Source of the DNA: Clusia tigrina
Lineage: Eukaryota > Arthropoda > Insecta > Diptera > Clusiidae
Length of the DNA: 64,000 nt
Assembly: GCA_920105625.2 (NCBI GenBank)
Contig: OV050030.1
Span: 316,086,289-316,150,288, forward strand
Reading direction: 5' to 3'
The notes under the pieces are model-generated. The model was not told the DNA's origin. It saw nothing but the letters and a program-made list of their open reading frames with translations, and made no database searches. Shown here piece by piece: positions 29,153 through 42,004 of the stretch (positions are counted from its first letter, which is position 1; every line of letters starts with the position of its first letter). A program made the translations under genes and the position numbers.

Positions 29153-32100
29153 GTGCCCCTTCTATTTAGTATTCATTATTTTACCTGCCTGACAAAGAAC
29201 AACAAATCCCTTGACTTCCTTATTGACACGGGGGCGAATAAAATCTTCACCAAATCTGTAGCAGCAGGTTCAATTCCAGTCGAGCCACCCTTTTCCGTTC
29301 AAAATGCGGCAGGTTTTATCAGCATTAATAAGCAACTCAGTCGGAAATTTTTCCAGAAATTAGGAAATGATGCCGTAATAACCTTCTACGTGCTCCCGGG
29401 ATTTGAGGCATTTGATGGTATTATAGGCGACGATACATTGAAACAGCTCGGAGCCATCATAGACCGCAAAAATCACACACTTACAGTACACCCTAATATT
29501 AGCATACCACTAAAAAATAAGGTTATCGAAAGCATCCACTTGGTCAGAGTTAAGGATGTCCCGAAAAAGGCACTTCAAACCATTAAGTTATTGGTGAGAA
29601 AATATTCGGAGCTTTTTGGACCATTAAATTCAAGTATAAACATATGGACTTCTGTCAGGGTCAAGACTAAAACCTTGACTAATGACCCCATACATATTAA
29701 AAGCTACCCTTATCCAGTTAGCATGAGGGAAGAAGTAGAACGCCAAATTACCGAACTACTTAACGAAGGTATTATCCGTCCCTCTAGAAGTACTTACAAT
29801 TCCCCAATTTGGGTGGTCCCAAAGAAACCCAAACCTGATGGTGAAAAACAGTATAGAATGGTAGTGGATTTTAAGCGATTAAACGCCGTCACGGTCTCGG
29901 ACACTTATCCAATCCCTGATAAAAATGCAATCCTGGCAAGTTTGGGCCATGCCAGATACTTTACAACTATCGAGCTTACTTCTGGTTTCCATCAGATCCC
30001 AATGAAGGAAGCGGATGTTCCGAAAACTGCTTTTTCAACCATGAATGGAAAGTACGAGTTTGTAAGACTCCCATTCGGGCTGAAGAACGCTCCCGCTATA
30101 TTTCAAAGGATGATTGATGACGTGTTAAAAGAGTACATCGGAAAAATATGCTACGTGTGCATCGACGACATCATAGTATTCGGAAAAGATGCAGACGAAC
30201 ACCTGAAGAACGTCGATATAATATTCGCAAGGCTGGCTGAGTCTAATTTAAGGGTTAATTTGGAAAAAACAAAATGTATGTGTACAGAGGTAGAATTTCT
30301 CGGGTATGTAATTACATCAAAAGCTATTATGCCCGACTCATCAAAAGTGCGGGCAATTGAAACTCTTTCGCCTCCAGAAACTCTTAAGGAACTGAAAAGC
30401 TTTTTGGGGATGACTTCTTACTATCGGAAGTTCATTCGTGACTACGCTAAGGTCGCGAAAACATTGACGAACCTTACCCGAGGCGAAAACGCGCAGATAA
30501 AAGCCAATCAATCAAAGAACATCCGCAGTAAACTAGATTCCGTTGCTGTTCAGGCATTTGACAATTTAAAGGAACTGCTTATTTCATCAGATATCCTAGC
30601 CTTTCCTGACTTTGGCAAGCCTTTTAATTTGACTACTGACGCCTCGAACTATGCCATCCGAGCAGTGTTGTCACAAGGAGAACCTGGGAAAGACCGTCCC
30701 ATCGCGTACATATCTCGCTCGTTAAGCAAAGCCGAAGAAAACTACGCTACCAACGAAAAGGAAATGTTAGCAATTGTTTGGGCTTTGGACAACTTGAGGT
30801 CTTACCTATACGGAACAAAAAGCATCAAAATTTTCACAGACCACCAGCCACTCACATTCGCATTGGGAAACAGAAACTACAATGCGAAGTTGAAGAGATG
30901 GAAAGAAAGAATAGAGGAGTACAACCACGAGCTGATTTACACCCCTGGCAAATCAAACTTTGTGGCTGATGCTTTATCACGGATGCAATGTCAAGCCAAT
31001 CATACAACAATGTTTGACAACGGGTCAACCACAGAAACAGCTAGCGAAGGTCTGAGAGCTGCAAAAACAAGCACTGGTAGGGGCTCAACGACCGACACAG
31101 CGAGCGAAATAGGAACAATCCACAGCGCGGTTCAGGATGCATCAGACCTTGTTTTCAGGAATCAGATTATACTCACCGAGAATCCTCATCCTGGCGTCAC
31201 TAGACATTACATTGCTCTGCCCAGCATAGAAAAAGGTGTGCTAAGTAAGACACTGAAAGAATACCTAAACCCATCGGTCATTAATGGAATTAAAATTCCA
31301 GAATGCCGTATTCAGTTACTTCATATATACCTCGAGCATTTTTTATTTTATAAAATCAGGTTAACTCAAAGAGTCTTAGAGGATGTCGCTAATGAAGATA
31401 GAGTGTGCAAAATAATAGAAGAGGAACACAAGCGTGCTCATAGAAATCCTCGTGAAAACAAGGAACAACTCTTGGAGAAATACTATTTCCCTAAAATGGC
31501 AAGTAGGATTAAAAAACACACTGCCGCTTGTGAAGTTTGTCGACTAAACAAATACGATAGGCATCCCCCAGTACCTCCACTGAAAGACACTCCGATCCCC
31601 AGGTATCCCTGCAAGATACTACATGTTGACATCTTTGAGATCCAAGGTGAAAAGTTTCTGTCATGTATAGATAAATTCTCCAAATTCGCGAAACTCTTCC
31701 ACGTAAAGAACAAGTCGTCACTCACACTGCGCGCAAAGTTCGCAAAACTTTTACACTAATTTACCATACCGAATATGGTCGTCACCGATAATGAAAGAGG
31801 CTTCATGAGTCCGGTTGTGTCAAATTATATAAGGCGATTAGGCATTGAGCTTTACCACACACCAATACAAAGAAGTGAGTTAAATGGTCAGGTAGAAAAA
31901 TTTCTTCAACCCTTATTGAAATATATCGCTGCCTACAAACGGAAATGAAAAACACTACGCTAAAGGAACTTCTTTATATTACAGTTGACCGTTATAACAC
32001 CACGGTACATTCTGTAACAAAAAGGAAGCCCAGTAATATATTCTTTAATGGAACGGAAGAATTAATGATCAGAGATTGACCGATTTTCGTAGTAAAGTTC

Positions 32101-32345
32101 ATAAACAAATTAGAGCACAAATAAGGAAAAGACAGGCGACACGAAACCTTCGTTTGAATCGAAGCAGAAGAGAACCGAGAACATTTAAACAGGGCGACGT
32201 AGTATACGTTAGGAATAAGCAAATTAAAAGTAAACAGAAAGCTCTTTACAAAAAGGAAAAAATAGCTAAAGAAAATAGGGTGACAGTACAAACAGATAAG
32301 GGAAGGAAAGTCCATAAGGCTCAACTGAAAAACACGGCTGCTTAA
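29153..32345 (+). pseudogene. Element B pol: protease, RT, RNase H, integrase
   Basis: An 868-codon open frame runs from about 29153 to a TAA at 31757. Domains in order: aspartic protease (FLIDTGANKIF, residues ~20-120), RT (YRMVVDFKRLNAV, FTTIELTSGFHQIPM, VRLPFGLKNAPAIFQRM, YVCIDDIIVFG), RNase H (LTTDASNYAIRAVLSQ, ATNEKEMLAIVWAL, FTDHQPLTF, YTPGKSNFVADALSR), integrase zinc finger (EEHKRAHRNPREN, ACEVCRL) and the first integrase Asp in LHVDIFEI. The first RT catalytic residue lies in TIELTSG, where Asp is replaced by Glu. After the stop the same frame continues with VVTDNERGF and ELNGQVEKF, giving a D-35-E spacing. Two shifts near 31935 and 32075 precede the integrase C-terminus (QGDVVYVRNKQIKSKQK, 32076-32345). 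It is among the better-preserved genes here. Confidence 0.92.
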
Positions 32346-32649
32346 TAAGATATTTCACTCATTTCCTTTTTTTTTGTATCTCAAAGAAAATTATATTAAT
32401 ATAAAATACTATATATAAAATCATAAATACTTGGCACAAGAGCACTTTTAACCCAAAATAAGCATATACAAAATATCGGCACCAAAATGTACAATTTGCA
32501 TATGGAGCACAAAAATTTGGATATCAATTCCTATGGATAATTGGCAAAGTAAAATGGGACAGAGCACTAAAAATTAGAATTGTATTTTCAAAACATTAAC
32601 AAGAAAAGAATAATATGTTCGTAGTAATTATTAAGAAAATACTAGAATA

Positions 32650-33520
32650 TAATCATTTGTCTTGAAAATATTTTCTTCTTTACAATTATTGTAAGCTTGG
32701 TTGCTCTTAATATCCAGCGCTGCGGGATTTAACGTATACAGCTATAATTCCCCCTTACTAACAGTCGAACACGAGCAATTATGGATAATAAGCGGTCATT
32801 TCAGCTTGATTCACATGATCGACCTCCACTACTTCAACACAATACTGAAGGAATTAACCAACTCAGCGCAAAATGAGGTGAAGAATGTCGCAGTAAGAGC
32901 AGTCCTGCAATATCATCAAAGTCCTGCAATATCATGCCCCAGACTGGAACAGTATCCTAAAAAGCCAAAACGAAGTGATAACAAATAGTAACCAACAATA
33001 CCTTGTGAACGAAAAGCTATTTAACAGTACCAGAGAAGCAATTGAAAGGGCAAACCAGTTGATCAGTCATATTAATCAAATTGATAAGAACATCTCTGAA
33101 GAAAACGTAGAATTGCTCGATACAAGCAGAGTGCTGATCCTGAAGGAACAAGTATCAGAGGTAGTACGAGCCTATCAAATGGCAAAAACTGGTATGATAA
33201 ATACAAACCTTTTGGACCAAGAGGAAATTCAACGAATTTTGACGAGGAGAAGAAGACTCCTTGCCATACCAAAATTTGGTTGAAACGATCGAATATGGGA
33301 AAGCGTCCGTTCTATTGTATGTCTTATCAATGCCAAAGGTTAAAGCGAAAGTTATCGTCTCCTTTATATAGGAGCAGCTATAAGAGAGGGTCAACATGTT
33401 GAGTTAGCTTATAAGAAAATGCTGATCAATCAGGCGGAGACAAATGGCCTGGTCGAAGATTGCCCTTCCATTAGTAACTCAACAATATGTCCAGGGAAAG
33501 CCATAAAGAGACTACCTGAG
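32650..33520 (+). pseudogene. Element B env fragment (insect errantivirus type)
   Basis: Downstream of pol, frames at 32701-32988, 32975-33283 and about 33340-33515 together resemble the errantivirus envelope glycoprotein. The first has a hydrophobic start and an IISGHFSLIHMIDL stretch, the second a helical region (FNSTREAIERANQLISHINQ), and the third a segment ending in SISNSTICPGK, a typical Cys-containing part. In intact elements this protein would be a membrane glycoprotein with a role in cell entry. Here it is split over several frames and lacks its C-terminus and membrane anchor, as element C begins near 33525. It was recognised by general resemblance only. Confidence 0.7.
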
Positions 33521-33524
33521 CCTT

Positions 33525-34100
33525 AAAGAGACTACCGTATGTGAGTATGGTGAACTACGGAAACAACTGATCGGTGAATTTCAACGCGAACGGGTGTGCA
33601 GTGCAGAAATTCACAACCAGCTGGGTGTGCGCGTGAAACGAAAGGATGAAAGTTTCTACCAATATATGTTGGAAATGAGGCGGATTGCTGCACGCGGAGT
33701 TGTTGATACGGAGTCTGTAATCAGATACATTGTGAGTGGTCTGAATCTGAGAAGTGACTATAAATACAGTCTGTACGGCTGCAGTTCGTTTAGAGAACTC
33801 AAACAAAGATACGAAATCTACGAGAGTGTGGCCGAAAACAGGGACAAGTCGCAGAAGAGCCAGTCCTATTACAGTGAGAACGGTAGAGAAAGCATGTACA
33901 AACCGAATTATAGAAAGCAACATTGTTTTAATTGTGGCTCGCCGGAACATTAACGTAAAGATTGCAGAGCGGAGATGAAGTGTTTCCGCTGTGACAAAGG
34001 CGGTCACATGTCAAGCAATTGCCCGAACACTGCCGGTATAAATGTTGTCTACGATGCAAGGCGCATTAAGAAGCTAAAAATATGTGGTGTGGAAATTAAG
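33525..34100 (+). pseudogene. Element C gag (gypsy type, related to element A)
   Basis: This is a partial capsid (ELRKQLIGEFQRERV, VKRKDESFYQYMLEMRR, ESVIRYIVSGLN) followed by two zinc knuckles at about 33920-34025: CFNCGSPEH, then a stop (TAA at 33952), RKDC, and CFRCDKGGHMSSNC. The pattern CX2CX4HX4C is intact in the second. The gag 5' part and any 5' LTR are missing: sequence similarity begins at a junction with element B env, where the 13-mer TAAAGAGACTACC occurs twice (33504 and 33524). Its capsid is similar to that of element A, so A and C belong to one gypsy lineage. Confidence 0.82.
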
Positions 34101-36979
34101 GCGCTGTGGACACTGGGTCTGACGTATCAATAGTACGGGAATCCGTGTTCAATACAATGAAGGGTATCCAGCTTCAGAATAATGGTTCCATACTGAAAGG
34201 ACTAGGGAACAATACTACTCGACCTGCTGGTCAGTTCATTGCAGACGTGGAAGTTGATGGCATGGAGGTGATGCATATGTTTCTAGTCGTGGATGACCAA
34301 GCTATAAGTTGTGAAGGCCTGTTGGGTTATGACTTTCTGTCCAAATTTAGTCTGATGTCAACCGCTGCCGGCTACGAGTTTTCTCCCCTGCCGGGGGAGG
34401 AAACTGTGGACGTAAATCAGATAAGTATTTATAATATTGTGGAAACAAATACTGATATAGATGTTCCTCTGCAGTTCAAAGATTCGGTGCACAGGATGAT
34501 ACAAAACTTCAACTCAACTAACCAGACCGCGGAGTGCCCGATCGAGCTAAAGATCGTACCAGACGAGAACATTATGCCTTTTCGACATGCAGCCAGCCGA
34601 GTGGCTATCAGCGAAGCCGATGCTTTGAAACAGCAAATTCATGAGTGGCTTGACGCGGGCGTAATACAACGCTCATCGTCTAACTTTGCAAGCCGCACTG
34701 TCATCGTAAAAAAAAAAGGATGGAACTAATCGAGTATGCGTTGACTACCGGCAACTGAATAAGATGGTACTCAAAGACTGTTTTCCGGTACCTGTAGTAG
34801 ACGACGTGCTAGAGAAATTACAGGGGGCAAAATACTTTACGGTTATGGACCTGGAAAATGGGTTTTTTCATGTCCGAGTCGAGGAAAGCAGCAAAAAGTT
34901 TACGGCTTTCATAACGAAGGAGGGTCTTTTCGAATTTAACAGAGCACCGTTTGGTTTCCGTAACTCGCCAGCTAGTTTCATACGTTTTGTAAATTACGTA
35001 TTTCAAAACCTAATAAACGAAGACGTCCTCGATCTGTATATGGATGATATAATTATACATGCGGAGACGGTTGAAGAGTGCCTTACGAAAATGGAAAAGG
35101 TGTTCAGTAAAGCAGCTGAGTATGGGTTAAAAATAAAATGGAAAAAGTGTCGGTTCCTACAGACTGCAATTCATTTTTTGGGCCACATTATTGAAGCTGG
35201 AAAACCAAAGCTATTCGAAAATTTCCAGTACCACAAAACATTAAAGCTGTCCAGGCCTTCTGGGGACTAACGGGCTTCTTCCGCAAATTTATAAAAAACT
35301 ACTCGCTGATCGCTAAACCGCTCACCAACCTTTTGCGCAAGGATATTCAGTTCAAAATGGATCATGCTGAGCTGCAGGCCGTCCAAAAGTTAAAGAGCCA
35401 GTGTTACGGATTTACCAGAGAGGGGCAAAGACTGAGGTACATACAGATGCGTCGAAAGATGGGTGAGCAAGAAATCCACTGAGGCTGAAGCGCGGCAACA
35501 TAGTTATGTACAAGAGGCAAAAGCTATTTTTCCGACAGTACATACTAGGTATTCATTTCAAGTTGGTGACAGATTGCGCGGCGTTTAAACAAACTTTGAA
35601 TAAAAAAGATGTACCCCGAGAGTTAGCTCAATGGGTCATATACCTACAGGCCTATGACTTTGTTGTGGAGCATAGACCCGGAGAACGTTTAAAACATGTT
35701 GATTGCCTAAGCCGGTATCCACAGCAAATTATGTTGGTGCTAGCAGAAATCTCAGCACGGATTAGGAAGGCTCAGCAAGGTGATACGATGTTCAAAGCAA
35801 TTTCCGACATTTTAACCAACCGTCCCTATGAGGATTACAGATTGAAAGGAGGGCTGTTATTTAAAGCAGTGGAAGGTAGCGACTTGCTGGTAATACCAAA
35901 GCTGCTAGAAAGAGAAATAATAATAGACGCACACAATGTAGAACACTTTGCTGTTCAGAAAACGATTCATATGATACGCCAGAATTATTGGATACCGCAC
36001 CTTGAGAGTAAAGTTGCACATATCATATACAACTGTGTTAAGTGCATTATTTTTAATAAAAATCTGGGGAAGAAGGAAGGGTTCCTTTACAAAATAGAAA
36101 AAGGAGTTGAACCGCTGCACACATTACACGTGGATCATCTTGGGCCAATGGATGCCACGGCTAAGCAATATAAATACATATTTGCCAAGGTGGATGGTTT
36201 CACGAAATTTGTATGGGATTTACCCAACGAAAACTACAAGCTGTGACGAGGTCTTAAGGAAGCTGTCAGATTGGTCGGCAGTGTTTGGCAATCCGCGTCG
36301 AATCGTGAGTGACCGTGGAGCAGCGTTCACATCATCCGGCTTTGAAAATTATGTCAAGGAAACAACATGTCTGGAGCACCACTGGAGTGCCGAGAGGAAA
36401 CGGCCAGATAGAGCGGATCAACAGTTCCATACTGAACATAATATCCAAGCTGTCATCCGATGAGCCAGCAAAATGGTTCAAATTTGTGGCCAGAGTTCAG
36501 AGAGCGATAAACAGCACCATAAATGTTTCAACGAAGAGGTCGCTGTTTGAGATCATGATCGGTGTGAAAATGAGAAATGCAGTACACGATGGAATCATGC
36601 AGCTACTCGAGAAAGAGATGTATGATAGCTATGACGAAGAGCGAATGAAGATGCGTCAATCCTCAAAATCAAACATACAGCAGGCTCAAAATGCATACAA
36701 GAAATATTTTGATAAGAACCGTAAAAGTGAGTATGGCTATAAAGTGGGAGACCTGGTAGCAATTCGGCGAACGCAGTTCGTGGCAGGCAGAAAGTTGGCT
36801 AGCGAATATCTGGGGGCGTATGAAATAACAAAAGTGAATCGGAACGGACGGTATGAGGTCCGAAAAGCAGCCGGCGTCGAGGGCCCAAACAACACGGTGA
36901 CCAGCTGCGATAATATGAAACTGTGGAGATATGCAGTGGAGGATGAAGATGCCTGGTCATCGGAGTCCGATGAATAATC
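34101..36979 (+). pseudogene. Element C pol: protease, RT, RNase H, integrase
   Basis: The protease begins MDTGSDVSIVRESV with an intact DTG and includes LLGYDFLSKFSLM. RT follows: a 10-A run near 34711 causes a shift, then RVCVDYRQLNK, FTVMDLENGFFHV, FNRAPFGFRNSPASFIRF and LYMDDIIIHA (catalytic pair). A shift near 35210 leads to VQAFWGLTGFFRKFIKN. RNase H is largely broken (35400-35520) but its end is readable (HRPGERLKHVDCLSRY). Integrase has the HHCC region (HNVEHFAVQKTIHMIRQNYW, CVKCIIF), the first Asp in LHVDHLGPMD, the second in IVSDRGAAF and the Glu in GNGQIERINS, then the C-terminal domain (KVGDLVAIRRTQF, SEYLGAYEI) ending at 36977. Every domain is represented, with about five frame breaks. 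Confidence 0.9.
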
Positions 36980-36993
36980 AGGATGGCCGAATG

Positions 36994-38070
<1,077 letters not shown>

Positions 38071-38079
38071 AATGAATGT

Positions 38080-38923
38080 TTGTTAGTGACGCTAAGGCTC
38101 GAGAACGGCTGGACCAATCTTGATGGAATTTTCAGAGGTTGTTCGTTACGGATCTGGGAATGTTTAGAAATAAAAAACCTTATACTCTTCCTGAAGAAAA
38201 GTCGGAAAATTTAAAAATTCCAAAAAGGACCTTTTTCCATACAAAATTTTTTTTCTTTCAAATTTTTTTTCCAATTGTTTCTTGGAAATCTATGGATCTC
38301 AAAATATTCGGAAAAGTCGGAAAATTCGGAAAATTAGAAAAACCTAATCTCACTTTTTGTTCTCATTTTTTTGTATGTGCGTGGTGTTGCACGCGCACAT
38401 TTAGTTTCATATTGGTGTTGTAAGCACTGACTGATACTTCAATAACTCAACAGATGGAGCTGTAGACGCTTATTTATTTTGAGAGCTGCGTATATTGTTT
38501 GTTCTTTCTGATTTGATTATTCGAACAGTGCGGACACGGTCAATTGACTTTCTAACATTTTTCATTTAATTTAATTCATTTCTCGAGTTAAATTCATTAC
38601 ATTAATTCGTTAAATTGTTTACATTCACGAAATATTTGATTTTAAATCTGTGGATCATCAGTTTTTGAGTGAAATTATTGACATTTCAAACAAAAAAAGT
38701 GAGTTCATTATTTTCGTTTGTTGGTGAATACCTAACCTCATTTCCATTGGAATTTATTTGTGTTATTTCTTCAGCTGATTTGTAAATTATTTGAATCGTT
38801 CAATTTCGGTCGTTTGCTTTCTTTATTTCGGCTATTCAAAAGGTAAATTATTGAAAATTATTCCGTGAAAACTTTATGTGTGTTTTATACAAAGTGATAA
38901 ATTACAGATTGAAATTTGTTACG
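38080..38923 (+). promoter_or_regulatory. Helitron 2 5' non-coding region
   Basis: About 840 bp between the terminus and the first coding Met holds no supported gene. It begins with the conserved terminal sequence and becomes AT-rich (38520-38900). The promoter should lie here, but no clear TATA box stands out. Confidence 0.55.
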
Positions 38924-39514
38924 ATGCCACAAAGAGGTCGCGCTAATATCGGTCGGCGTTCCCGATGTACAACGGACCAACGTAATTATACAGCACGTCG
39001 TACGGAAGAGGAAAATGCTAATGCAAGGGAATCTGCTCGAATCGGAATGATTGAGGCTCACGAAGCTTACAATGAGCAACAACGATTGAGAAGAAGACAT
39101 TTTCGTGCTCAGGAAATTCGTGAAGCAAGAGAACAACGTTTGGCTGCTCAACGACAACGCCAGCAACATCAATGATTGCCAAATTTGAATATCGAACGTG
39201 CAGCCTTTCGATATGAGCCGGACATTGAATACGGTGCGCACGAATCAGTTCGATTTGGTTCGATGTCTGTCGTTTGCCCGCATTGCGATGCACTGAAATT
39301 TCCAAAAGAACCGGCCGGATTGTGTTACGCAAGTGGAAAAGTGAAATTACCAGAGTTACTTCCTGCACCAGAGCCATTGCGGTCGTTGCTTTACGGTGAA
39401 TCACCAAATTCGAATAATTTTTTACAAAATTCCAAGATGTATAACGATTGTTTTCAAATGACGTCGTTTGGTGGGGAAATTGTGAATGAACATAATTACA
39501 ATCCCACATTCAAG

Positions 39515-39593
39515 GTTAGTTCACCAACAATCTAACACTTATTATCTTGCCAATAAAATACAGAAATTAACATATTTGTCTGCAACTATACAG
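39515..39593 (+). other. Predicted intron 1 of Helitron 2
   Basis: A 79-nt intron with 5' GTTAGT and 3' CTATACAG, phase 0. Removing it joins NPTFK to IHRQIYHLAGS in one frame, as in intact Helitron Reps. Confidence 0.8.
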
Positions 39594-40091
39594 ATTCACC
39601 GGCAAATTTATCATCTTGCTGGATCGCTGTTGCTGCATCCTGATCAAGATCACAAATATCTCCAAATATATTTCCTTGGAGATTCAAATGAAGAAGTGAA
39701 TCGACGTTGTGCAACTTTCAATGCGACGAAAAGAGAAATTGTGCAGCAATTGCAAGAAATGTTGCATGAACACAACGAACTAATTCGATTATTAAAAACT
39801 TCGTTAGAAAGGATGCCATCTGATGATCACAGAATCGTCATAAAAGCGGACAAACGACCAGCAGGCAGTCATGAACGGCAATATAATGCCCCGACGGCCG
39901 ATGAAATATCAATTGTTGCTGTTGGCGATAATTTAGAATCCCGTGATATTGTTATTAAACGTCGAGCTGGAGATCATTAGAGCGAATCAGTGAAACTCAT
40001 CGATCGTATGACTCACTACAATATCGGCTTATGTTCTGCCGTGGTGAAGATGGATATCACTTGAGATACTACATGATCAATCCTGCCAATC

Positions 40092-40149
40092 GTTAGTAAA
40101 AGAAAAACAAACACTCTTGATTGTAACTTCATTTTTTGTTAACTTTTAG
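40092..40149 (+). other. Predicted intron 2 of Helitron 2
   Basis: A 58-nt intron with 5' GTTAGT and 3' T-rich tract ending TTTTAG, phase 1. Removing it joins MINPAN to RVDTNNKVSAMNF in frame. Helitron 1 has a 3' splice site at the matching place (24062). Confidence 0.82.
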
Positions 40150-42004
40150 GTGTCGATACAAATAACAAGGTCAGTGCAATGAACTTTTACGCGTATCGAT
40201 TGATGATTCGCGAAGGAATTGACAACCATCTCTTGAGATATCGCCGATTATTTCAACAGTATGCAGTTGATGTGTACGTGACAGAACGACTCAATTTTAT
40301 TCGCTTTAATCAGACCAAGCTTCGATCTGAAGAGTATATTCACTTGCGAGATGCGGTCAATAGCGATGAAGATGTGACAAACCTTGGCCGACTCACGATT
40401 TTGCCATCAACATACATTGGCAGCCCAAAGCACATGCACGAGTACTCTCAGGATGCGATGACATACGTGCGGAGTTATGGACGGCCGGATTCGTTTGTTA
40501 CATTCACTTGCAATCCAAAATGCCCACAGATAACGGAATTATTGAATCGCGGTCAATCAGCAAGCGATCGTCACGATGTCACAGCACGAGTTTTCAAACA
40601 ACAGCTACGATATTTGATGGACTTTATCGTGAAGCAACGTATATATGGTGCTGTTAGATGCTGGATGTACTCTGTTGAGTGGCAAAAAAGATGTTTGCCG
40701 CTCGCACACATTCTTCTTTGGATGGTGGACAAGATTACACCAGATCAAATTGATGACATCATTTCTGCGGAAATTCCTGATCCAGAGATAGATCCAGAAT
40801 TACACGAAGTGGTGAAAACCAATATGGTTCATGGACCTTGCGGACACTACAATCCCACTTCGGTTTGTATGTCTGACAATAAATGCACGAAACACTATCC
40901 ACATGCTTTTCTTTCGGAAACACAAACTGGAAATGATGGATATCCACTCTATCGGCGTCGCTCATCAGACAACAATGGCAGAACATTCAGCATTCAATTT
41001 AGAGAAGTGAATATCGAAGTTGACAACACATGGATCGTACCATATTCGCCAATATTGTCTAAGACATTCAAAACTCATGTCAATGTTGAGTATTGCAGTT
41101 CTGTGAAATCGATCAAATACGTTTGCAAGTACGTCACCAAAGGAAGCGACATGGCGGTTATTGGCCTTGGACGAGATGAGATCAGCAAGTATCAAATGGG
41201 TCAATACGTGAACTGCAATGAAACGCTTTGGAGAATATTTTATTTTGTAATACATGAGCGTTTTCCGACTGTTGTGCATCTTGCAGTTCATTTGGCCAAA
41301 GAGTGTATTTCAACCCAGAGAATGCAGTGCAGCGAGCGGAAACACCACCAGCAACAACATTGATGAGTTTTTTCTCAACTTGCGCCAGTGATCCGTTTGC
41401 GAGAACATTGCTTTATTCGGAAATGCCTCGATATTATACATGGAATGCATCGTCGAAGAAATGGTTACGCAGAAAGCAAGGCGAACCAGTAGATGGACAG
41501 CCAGGTTTGTTCTCAACTAATGCATTAGGACGAATTTACACAATCCACCCGAAAAACGACGATTGCTTCTACCTTCGGTTGCTATTGATTAATATACGCG
41601 GATCAACTTCATTTGAGTCATTGCGTACTGTGAATGGTACGGTGTGTGCAAATTTTCAAGAAGCATGCCAGCAATTACAATTGCTGGAACATTATTATCA
41701 CTGGAATCAAACGATGGACGATGCGATAGCTACTTCGGATGCCACTGAAGTTCGCACACTTTTCGCGATGATCATTTCGACATGTCAGCCTTCAAATCCG
41801 CGTCAATTATGGGATACGTACAAAAATTACATTGTCGAAGACATTTTACATCGTATTCGAGTGGCAAAATGGAATGAAGAATTGCAAATGAACGATGACA
41901 TCTACAATGAAGCATTGGTGTTGATTGAAGATTTGTGTTTGTTTATGAGTGGCAAACTATTGACTAAAATTCATATGCAAGCGCCAAATCGTTAAATCAG
42001 AGAT

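Larger units (their letters stand above)
38924..41995 (+). pseudogene. Helitron 2 N-terminal and Rep (HUH nuclease) region
   Basis: Translation from MPQRGRANIGRRSRC gives a basic N-terminus with a long Arg/Gln/Glu-rich helix. A TGA at 39173-39175 interrupts it; then comes a zinc-finger-like part (SMSVVCPHCDALKF). Exon 1 ends at 39514, and exon 2 (IHRQIYHLAGSLL) begins at 39594. A one-base shift near 39978 precedes LERISETHRSYDSLQY; the second intron is 40092-40149. Rep follows (SAMNFYAYRLMI, GRPDSFVTFTCNP, EWQKRCLPLAHILLW, KYVCKYVTKGSD). The HUH motif reads Leu-Ala-His instead of His-Ala-His; both Tyr of the tyrosine motif remain. A small frame-shifting deletion lies near 41293, and a TAA at 41993 separates Rep from helicase. 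It is well preserved overall but unlikely to be active. Confidence 0.92.

Noticed and set aside
39018..39509. Antisense frame over the Helitron 2 N-terminal exon
   Set aside because: It overlaps a gene supported by domain order and splice sites; nothing supports antisense coding.
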